NCBI GenBank assembly: GCA_002335175.1
Contig: DDCA01000003.1
Coordinates: forward strand, 1 to 64,000
DNA length: 64,000 nucleotides
Direction: 5' to 3'
From: Candidatus Saccharibacteria bacterium UBA2018
GTDB taxonomy: Bacteria > Patescibacteriota > Saccharimonadia > Saccharimonadales > Saccharimonadaceae
Shown here: piece after piece, positions 58,424-64,000 of the stretch
Layout: each line of letters begins with the position of its first letter
Numbering within the stretch: position 1 is the stretch's first letter
Translations under genes and position numbers: made by a program
Notes under the pieces: generated by a model
Told to the model about the DNA's origin: nothing
The model's database searches: none
Seen by the model: only the letters and a program-made list of their open reading frames with translations

Positions 58424-59313
58424 AGCAACTTATCTCTGTTAGGGCTATTATCCGCGATGATGCGCGGACATTACTATTACGCCGGGCGAACGGCCGCCAA
58501 TCAATCTTAGGTAAATATGAACTCCCGGGTGGCAAGATCGGCTATGGCGAACAGCCGGAAGACGCCATGGCGCGCTACTTAAAAGACGATGCCGATCTGA
58601 GTATGCAATCGGCCCAATTGTACGACGTTCTCACGTACATCGACCACGACGACCGCGACATTCAATATACGTTCATTCTGTATTTGGTGAGCCTAAGCGA
58701 AGGCGGTAACAAAGTTACCCTGAGCACGAACTACGATCAGTATGACTGGAAAAAGCTCGGCGATGTAAAGCAGGATGAGCTAACGGAATCGTCAAAATTA
58801 CTGTTGGGAATTTCTCAACAAGAGGTCACTACAACAGAGAAGAACGTGTTAATTGAAAACCCAATCATTGAAGATAGTAGCACTGTTCACAACGATCATT
58901 TGATTATTTATTCCGACGGCGGGTCACGCGGAAATCCCGGTCCGAGTGCCAGCGGATTCGTGATAATGAATCAGAACCAAGACGTTATTCACCAGGGCGG
59001 TATGTACCTTGGTATCACCACTAATAACCAGGCCGAATATCATGGCGTTCGACTCGGGTTAGAGAAAGCGCTTGAAATGGGTGCGAAAACCGTCGATTTC
59101 CGGATGGATAGCCTGTTGGTTGTGAACCAGCTAAACGGTATTTACAAGATAAAAAACCGCGACCTCTGGCCGATTAATGAGCGCATTCGGGAAATAGCTA
59201 CCCAGTTTGAAAAAGTGACCTTCAGTCATGTCAGGCGTGAGTTTAACCAGCTAGCCGATGGCATGGTCAACAAGATACTGAACGCCCACGAAGCTGAAGC
59301 ATCAGCGAAATAG
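58420..59313 (+). CDS. Nudix-ribonuclease HI fusion protein
   Basis: 297 aa. Residues 1-135 form a Nudix fold (GKYELPGGKIGYGEQPEDA), but the box is altered (RYLKDD instead of REUxEE), so hydrolysis may be lost. Residues about 160-290 are an RNase HI domain with Asp in YSDGGSRGNPG, Glu in NNQAEYHG, Asp in FRMDSLL and Asp in QLADGM, the full DEDD set. GTG start 6 nt after TATAAT inside cutA (leaderless). Confidence 0.87.
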   Translation: MKQLISVRAIIRDDARTLLLRRANGRQSILGKYELPGGKIGYGEQPEDAMARYLKDDADLSMQSAQLYDVLTYIDHDDRDIQYTFILYLVSLSEGGNKVTLSTNYDQYDWKKLGDVKQDELTESSKLLLGISQQEVTTTEKNVLIENPIIEDSSTVHNDHLIIYSDGGSRGNPGPSASGFVIMNQNQDVIHQGGMYLGITTNNQAEYHGVRLGLEKALEMGAKTVDFRMDSLLVVNQLNGIYKIKNRDLWPINERIREIATQFEKVTFSHVRREFNQLADGMVNKILNAHEAEASAK

Positions 59314-59327
59314 GGTATAATATTTGG

Positions 59328-59667
59328 TGGCAGCTCGGTAGATGGTCGCTGGCGCGGTAAAACGCGTGAGAGGAAAGTCCGGGCAGTATAGGACAATGGC
59401 AGTCGCTAACGGCGACCGGGCGAGAGCCTAGGGAAAGTGCCACAGAAACGAAACTACCCCTTACGGGGCAAAGGTGAAACGAGTAGTGTAAGAGACTACA
59501 GCGCACCGTGGTGACACGACGCGGAGGTAAACCCTGCCTACTGCAAGGAGAGTCGCATATAAGGGCGGTCCGTCCGCGGCTCGATAACCGCAAGATGTGT
59601 CTGGCAACAGGCGTACTAGATAGATGACCATCCACGACAGAACCCGGCTTATCGCCGAGCTGCTACT
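59328..59667 (+). ncRNA. rnpB: RNase P RNA (class A)
   Basis: GCAGCTCGG/CCGAGCTGC closes the molecule; GAGGAAAGTCCGGGC (near 59370) and ACAGAACCCGGCTTAT (near 59638) are the universal core segments. It is the catalytic RNA that makes tRNA 5' ends. Confidence 0.96.
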
Positions 59668-59696
59668 AAAAAATCCCCGATTGTCGGGGATTTTTT
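59667..59696. terminator. rnpB terminator, bidirectional
   Basis: AAAAAATCCCCGA pairs with TCGGGGATTTTTT around a tiny loop. Confidence 0.93.
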
Positions 59697-60018
59697 AGTT
59701 TTGGCTAGGCCTCTTATTCAAAATGCGTCTAATCATAAGGGTGGCTCCTAAGATTATCCACCCCAGTACGAAGGGAAGACCAAATAGTACGATGTAAACC
59801 ACTGTCCATCCCAGGGAGGCGATGAATGGCTTGTGGCAGAGCTGCATCATCATGCTGTCGTGCGTGCATGCGTAGGAAGTCTTGTCCATGTTGAGCGCCG
59901 GTAGCAAATTTAAAAGATACACTAAGATCAGTGTTAAAAAAAGCAGGACAGAATACCAAATAAAAAACTTCCCAAGCCCGCCTTGAGCGGCGTAAAACTT
60001 GAGAAGTTTTTGTTTCAC
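59695..60018 (-). CDS. hypothetical membrane protein, 107 aa
   Basis: Two transmembrane helices (about residues 18-42 and 68-93) with a cysteine-containing outside loop (YACTHDSMMMQLCHKP). No family recognised. It follows rplT by 3 bases, so it is translated with the ribosomal operon. Confidence 0.72.
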   Translation of the reverse strand: MKQKLLKFYAAQGGLGKFFIWYSVLLFLTLILVYLLNLLPALNMDKTSYACTHDSMMMQLCHKPFIASLGWTVVYIVLFGLPFVLGWIILGATLMIRRILNKRPSQN

Positions 60019-60021
60019 GAG

Positions 60022-60363
60022 CTATTTAACGCTTTTAACAACGGCGGTGAAGGCTGCAGGCTCGTTGACGGCAAGTTCAGATAGAACTTTGCGGTCGAGT
60101 TCAACGTTAGCCTTTTTGAGGCCGCTGATTAACTGACCATAGGTCAGGCCGTTTTCACGGGCTGCGGCATTAATTCGCGTAATCCAGAGTGAGCGCAGGT
60201 CGCGTTTGCGGTTGCGGCGGTCACGGTAGGCATACTGCAATGCACGAATTACACCTTGCTTCGCAAGACGGAAGCTACGGGTGCGGTTGTGCTGCATGCC
60301 TTTGGCTTGCTTCAATATCTTCTTGTGTTTGGCGCGGGCTGGTACGCCTCGTTTAACTCGCAT
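60022..60363 (-). CDS. rplT: 50S ribosomal protein L20
   Basis: 113 aa. [22 protein letters not shown] and [17 protein letters not shown] are the L20 signature; it binds 23S rRNA early in assembly. It follows rpmI by 3 bases. Confidence 0.96.
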   Translation of the reverse strand: MRVKRGVPARAKHKKILKQAKGMQHNRTRSFRLAKQGVIRALQYAYRDRRNRKRDLRSLWITRINAAARENGLTYGQLISGLKKANVELDRKVLSELAVNEPAAFTAVVKSVK

Positions 60364-60366
60364 GTT

Positions 60367-60561
60367 CTAGACTCCTAATGATCTTTTAACGTTCTTGGCC
60401 ATTTTACCGGTAACAACGCCTGTCGTATTGATGGCGCGTTTGCGGCTTTTGGATTTTTTAGCCAATAAGTGGCCCCCCGAGGCACGCAGCCGGGTAATCT
60501 TGCCGCTGCCCGTCAGTTTGACGCGCTTAGCGGTACCTTTATGGGTTTTTAGCTTTGGCAT
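60367..60561 (-). CDS. rpmI: 50S ribosomal protein L35
   Basis: 64 aa. MPKLKTHKGTAKRVKLTG and a basic C-terminus, typical of L35. Confidence 0.95.
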   Translation of the reverse strand: MPKLKTHKGTAKRVKLTGSGKITRLRASGGHLLAKKSKSRKRAINTTGVVTGKMAKNVKRSLGV

Positions 60562-60605
60562 TATTTACTCCTTATTTCGCTCGTACTATCTTACGCCAGG
60601 CTGGC

Positions 60606-61118
60606 TCAGCCTTTACGGCGAACTACTATGCTCAAGTTGCGACCGGCCATCATCGGCTGCTGTTCGACGACTGCGTCGTCCTCCAGTAGGGCGACAATCT
60701 TATCGACCATCACATAGCCTAATTCCTTGTGGGCCATTTCGCGGCCTCTGTAGACAATCTGAATTCGCACTTTGTGACCTTCAGCCAAAAAGGCGCGGAT
60801 CTTACGCAGTTTGATATCCAAGTCGCCACTTCCAATCTTGAGACCAAAACGCATTTGTTTTAGTTCTGATTGCTTACTTTTCGCCCGGCTTTTTTGTTGC
60901 TCCTTCATCTTCTGGTATTGGAATTTACCCCAGTCGACGATTTTTGCTACGGGCGGATCGGCGTTCGGTGAGATTTCTACCAGGTCAACGCCTGCCTCTT
61001 CGGCTTGCTTCAGTGCTTCGTTTCGGGGGAGGATACCGAGTTGTTCCCCGCTTGGCCCGATGACGCGTAGCTGTGAAGCCCGAATTTGGTCATTGATCCG
61101 GATGCTGTTTGTAGCTAT
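60606..61118 (-). CDS. infC: translation initiation factor IF-3 with a non-canonical start
   Basis: About 170 aa. The N-domain (IRINDQIRASQLRVIG, PRNEALKQAEEAGVDLVEI) and C-domain (MRFGLKIGSGDLDIKLRKIRAFL) are complete only if translation starts upstream of the first ATG, which would remove the first 70 residues. An AAGGGAG Shine-Dalgarno site is followed by ATA at 61118 (6 nt spacing; ATT at 61124 also possible). Rare starts on infC let IF-3 limit its own synthesis in other bacteria. Confidence 0.9.
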   Translation of the reverse strand: MATNSIRINDQIRASQLRVIGPSGEQLGILPRNEALKQAEEAGVDLVEISPNADPPVAKIVDWGKFQYQKMKEQQKSRAKSKQSELKQMRFGLKIGSGDLDIKLRKIRAFLAEGHKVRIQIVYRGREMAHKELGYVMVDKIVALLEDDAVVEQQPMMAGRNLSIVVRRKG

Positions 61119-61222
61119 TGAAATCTCCCTTGTCTACTTTGCCACTAATGGCTTGTCGCTTGTATGAGCGTTTAACTCGTTGTCTATGGTAGCACATAAC
61201 ACCTCAAGAGTTCAAGAGGTGA

Positions 61223-62764
61223 CTATGCTGACGTGATGCGATACTGCAGAGCTTCGGCTATATGTGCCGGTTCGATGTCTCGTCGACCGTCGATATCGGC
61301 GATAGTGCGAGCAACTTTTATAACCTTGAAGTACCCGCGTGCACTTAAGCTTAGGCGGTCGGTAGCTTGTGAGAGCAACGCGTGCACGGCGGGGCTGAGT
61401 TTAATGAGCTTCGCGACATCCTTTGACGAGATATCACTATTAAAATTGTTGTTTTTAGAACTACTCTGATATCTGTTTGTTTGGGATTCAAGGGCCTGAA
61501 CAATTAATTTTTGTGCTTGAAGGTGTTGTAAATTACCATTAGCATTATGAGTAACTAATTTATCATTTGGAATGCGACCAACATTCACAACGAGGTCGAT
61601 ACGGTCGAGAAGGGGCCCGCTTAGACGTTGCTGGTATTTGAGTATCTGCAATGTGCTGCAAGAGCATTCACGCTTATCATCACCGTAGTAACCGCAAGGA
61701 CACGGATTCATGGTTGCAACCAGCATGAAGTTAGCTGGATATATAGCATGACCATTAGCGCGCGAAATTGATACCTGGCGGTCTTCTAAGGGCTGCCGCA
61801 GTGATTCTAACGTAGCGCGTGGATACTCGGGAATTTCGTCGAGAAATAATACGCCCAGGTGGCTAAGGCTGATGTCACCGGGCTTTGGTGGGTTGCCGCC
61901 TCCGACCAAAGCAATCCGGCTTGAGGTATGGTGCGGCGATCGGAACGGCCGTGATTTGGCGGCAACATCAATACTATCGCCAGATAAACTATGGAGCTTA
62001 GTAACGGCAACTCGCTCACGTGATGTGAGGGGCGGCAGTAGGGAGACAAGCGTACGTGCGAGCATTGTTTTACCAGCACCGGGAGAACCGGTCAGTAGAA
62101 TATTGTGGTGTCCAGCCGCTGCAATCGTAATTGCGCGCTTAGCTTGCTCTTGGCCTAGTACATCGTCCAAAATCGGCCCATCAACAGGGGTAGTATCTGT
62201 TGCTTTATTATCAACGACTAAATGAGGAGTTAATTTTGCTTCGCCTTTTAAGTGCAAAAATAATTCCTGCAAGTTTTTAATGCCAACCAGCTCGATACCA
62301 TCAACTAATTCGGCTTGCTTGACGTTTTCGGCGGGTAAGTAGAGCGTTGCATTACCGCTATCGCGGGCAACTTCGGCAATCGATATAATGCCACGGACCG
62401 GCCGTAGGCTCCCATCGAGGCTAAGTTCTCCGGCGAAGAGAGCACCCCTCACTTCGTGCTGCTTTAATTGGCCGCTGGAAACCAGAATCGCCACAGCAAT
62501 ACCAAGGTCGTAATGGCTGCCGTCTTTTGGTAATTCTGCGGGGGCGAGGTTAATCACCAGCTTTTTAGCGGGGAAATCCAACTGGGAATTAGCAATAGCG
62601 CTCCGAACCCGTTCTTTAGCCTCGTCGATGGCTTTTGAACCCAGCCCAACAATCTGAAGGGCAGGTAGGCCGGCCTTCAGATCACTTTCCACCTCAATTA
62701 ATCTACCGTCATAGCCAACCGGCGCAGCTGTTAACACCTTGGCGACTTTTCCGGCGTTACTCAT
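61223..62764 (-). CDS. comM: YifB/ComM family AAA+ ATPase
   Basis: 513 aa. N-terminal Lon-like domain, then the Mg-chelatase-type AAA core with GSPGAGKTMLA (Walker A near residue 228), FLDEIPEY (Walker B) and the CPCGYYGD zinc segment, and a C-terminal lid. ComM is a helicase that helps integrate DNA taken up by natural transformation, which fits the type IV pilus here. Confidence 0.93.
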   Translation of the reverse strand: MSNAGKVAKVLTAAPVGYDGRLIEVESDLKAGLPALQIVGLGSKAIDEAKERVRSAIANSQLDFPAKKLVINLAPAELPKDGSHYDLGIAVAILVSSGQLKQHEVRGALFAGELSLDGSLRPVRGIISIAEVARDSGNATLYLPAENVKQAELVDGIELVGIKNLQELFLHLKGEAKLTPHLVVDNKATDTTPVDGPILDDVLGQEQAKRAITIAAAGHHNILLTGSPGAGKTMLARTLVSLLPPLTSRERVAVTKLHSLSGDSIDVAAKSRPFRSPHHTSSRIALVGGGNPPKPGDISLSHLGVLFLDEIPEYPRATLESLRQPLEDRQVSISRANGHAIYPANFMLVATMNPCPCGYYGDDKRECSCSTLQILKYQQRLSGPLLDRIDLVVNVGRIPNDKLVTHNANGNLQHLQAQKLIVQALESQTNRYQSSSKNNNFNSDISSKDVAKLIKLSPAVHALLSQATDRLSLSARGYFKVIKVARTIADIDGRRDIEPAHIAEALQYRITSA

Positions 62765-62807
62765 TACGCTTACGGTAACACACCTATGCTACTACTGTAA
62801 ATAATGG

Positions 62808-62813
62808 TATAAT
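62808..62813 (+). promoter_or_regulatory. -10 box of tmRNA
   Basis: TATAAT 8 nt before the first base of mature tmRNA. Confidence 0.75.
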
Positions 62814-62821
62814 ACAGACAT

Positions 62822-63223
62822 GGGGCTGAATTAGCTTCGACAGTTGGACTTTAACAGACTATCTTGCATGCCGACCACTGACGTAATCAGTATTTTAACT
62901 GCAACTTCTAAATTGCAAAGCGTCGTAGCTTCGGTGAAGAGCCTTTTCGCTCCTCGCCAGCTCGCGCTACAAGTAGCCTAATTTAGGCTACCGTGCCCGT
63001 TCCGACGCCTGTTAGGAGCCGGGCGCGTCATATTAACAGGCTAGGCATTAGGCGGTGCATCAGCACCTAATTACCAAAATACTACTGAGGCACGTCGCTT
63101 TTTGCGGAATCTTCGTCTGGTTCCTTGTCCGCGAGCGACGAAAAGCAATTGAATGAGACTAAGTATGTAGATGGATAGTAGGTTACCGACTGGACGCGGG
63201 CGCGATTCCCGCCAGCTCCACCA
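62822..63223 (+). ncRNA. ssrA: transfer-messenger RNA (tmRNA)
   Basis: GGGGCTGAATTAGCTTCGAC at the 5' end and a tRNA-like 3' end (T-arm GCGATTCCCGC, acceptor CAGCTCC, CCA). It frees stalled ribosomes. A likely tag frame starts at GCA after TTTTAACT (about 62898) and ends in LALQVA before TAA; another frame from GCAAAG is possible. Confidence 0.93.
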
Positions 63224-63228
63224 TAAGG

Positions 63229-63262
63229 ATCCGACCCAATTAATCATTTGGTCGGATTTTTA
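63229..63262 (+). terminator. tmRNA terminator
   Basis: ATCCGACC pairs with GGTCGGAT, then TTTTT. Confidence 0.9.
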
Positions 63263-63287
63263 TATTGCTCTTCAAAAACTATGACAA

Positions 63288-63395
63288 ATAAAAAACAGCC
63301 GCCTGCGAGGAACGGCTGTTTTATGTGGAGTTTTGGTTTCTAGATTTTTGTTTTTGTTCTTTTCGCTTCTGTATAATTTTTGTACTCAGAAGCTA
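63288..63395 (-). ncRNA. candidate small RNA
   Basis: On the minus strand TTGACA (63429-63424), a 17-nt spacer and TATTAT (63406-63401) predict a start near 63395. The transcript has GCTTCTG/CAGAAGC hairpin, an A-rich linker and a strong terminator (AAAACAGCCG/CGGCTGTTTT then T-run), about 108 nt, with no start codon for a protein. Confidence 0.6.
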
Positions 63396-63429
63396 CCCCT
63401 ATAATATGACGTGAAAACGCTTGTGTCAA

Positions 63430-63569
63430 TAACTTTCTTTAAGATTTTTCAAGGAAGTTTTCCACCATTTTTCTGAACACTATATGTAGCGGTCGTAGGG
63501 CATGATAGGCACGTACGATTGCCAGCTATATTTTTATTACGTTTGAGGCTTTAATACGCATATTTTTTA
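63430..63569. other. AT-rich intergenic stretch
   Basis: No gene or clear structure seen between the small-RNA promoter and the next gene. Confidence 0.4.
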
Positions 63570-63986
63570 TCATCGGCTTGGTCTTAGGTAGGCCAGAGCA
63601 TCGATGTCCGGGTCATAAAGCTCAATCATGTCTAGGTCGGAGCGTTCAAATATGCGGGCACCCGGTATGCTTGAGTGCCGAGCGTCTTTGAGCGACAACC
63701 AGACCTTCTTATATGTCTTAGAATCGATAACAAAATCGATATCGCCGGTTTGATACCTGTAAGGGTCGGGTCTTCTGATATAAAGGTGAGTATAGATGGC
63801 TTCGGGGACGCCGTTTTGAGGTGAGATAGTGATCGGACTACGTAGCTGGTAGTATTTTAAGTCCGAATTATCCGTCGGAAGGGTTATCTCGTCACGCATC
63901 TGCTTAAGCAAAGCGAACTCATCATCGTAATGGCAAAAGATCCCAATGTTGCCGGTAACAGGCAGATACTTCCCGAACGAACGCAA
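63570..63986 (-). CDS. hypothetical protein, probably cut by the window edge
   Basis: 138 residues from a TTG; the frame stays open to the window end (HELSLRSFGKY), so the true start may be outside. A soluble alpha/beta protein rich in Tyr, Asp and Arg (THLYIRRPDPYRYQTGDIDFVI). No family recognised. Confidence 0.65.
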   Translation of the reverse strand: MRSFGKYLPVTGNIGIFCHYDDEFALLKQMRDEITLPTDNSDLKYYQLRSPITISPQNGVPEAIYTHLYIRRPDPYRYQTGDIDFVIDSKTYKKVWLSLKDARHSSIPGARIFERSDLDMIELYDPDIDALAYLRPSR

Positions 63987-64000
63987 AGAAAGTTCATGAC

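Noticed and set aside
59267..59635. 122-codon minus-strand frame
   Set aside because: It covers the RNase P RNA gene, whose structure is unmistakable.
1..64000. CRISPR array or prophage
   Set aside because: No regularly spaced direct repeats, no cas genes and no phage structural genes were seen.

Overview
The window looks like the chromosome of a Patescibacteria/CPR bacterium, most likely Candidatus Saccharibacteria (TM7). This is inferred from the mix of short housekeeping proteins, a complete type IV pilus locus, an orphan purM-like gene, and many genes whose start codon lies 6-10 nt after a TATAAT-like -10 box and so are probably leaderless. The genetic code appears standard: TGA ends several ordinary genes.

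Layout. 1-9680: truB end, rpsO, a kinase, an ABC-2 exporter, pnp, a UDG and RNase J. 9800-16901: a small unknown gene, a PQ-loop protein, ftsK, a purM-like gene, then rpsF-ssb-rpsR-(small membrane protein)-efp-tlyA. 16902-23408: an accessory stretch of GC-rich secreted-protein genes around ychF. 23542-37635: a large secreted protein followed by pilM, pilN, pilO, a small gene, pilB, pilT, pilC, a pilin, pilD, three pseudopilins and a PilX-like protein. 37636-47540: XerC/D-type recombinase, uppP, ndk, tRNAs, PH-domain protein, SurA-like foldase, SOD, CIRCE-controlled Hsp20, an M23/FG-GAP protein, a glycosyltransferase and an NrdR-like regulator. 47680-57735: small genes, a subtilase with a lectin domain, a gene with a +1 frameshift, thrS, an alkyltransferase-like protein, miaA, rpmB, a site-2 protease. 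57775-64000: a structured RNA next to tRNA-Pro, cutA, a Nudix-RNase HI fusion, rnpB, infC-rpmI-rplT, comM, tmRNA and a candidate small RNA.

The least ordinary content is fourfold. (1) At least six GC-rich single-gene units (17.1, 19.3, 20.0, 22.4, 48.0 and 56.0 kb) use C/G-ending codons unlike their neighbours; most have their own promoter, a long folded 5' leader, a Shine-Dalgarno site and a terminator. One joins a surface protein to a sortase domain through an in-frame UGA. (2) A two-hairpin intergenic repeat occurs four times with compensatory base changes. (3) A CUU UGA +1 frameshift site lies in a small conserved-looking gene. (4) There are candidate new RNAs at 57.8 and 63.3 kb. All functional calls are from reading the sequence; no database search was run.
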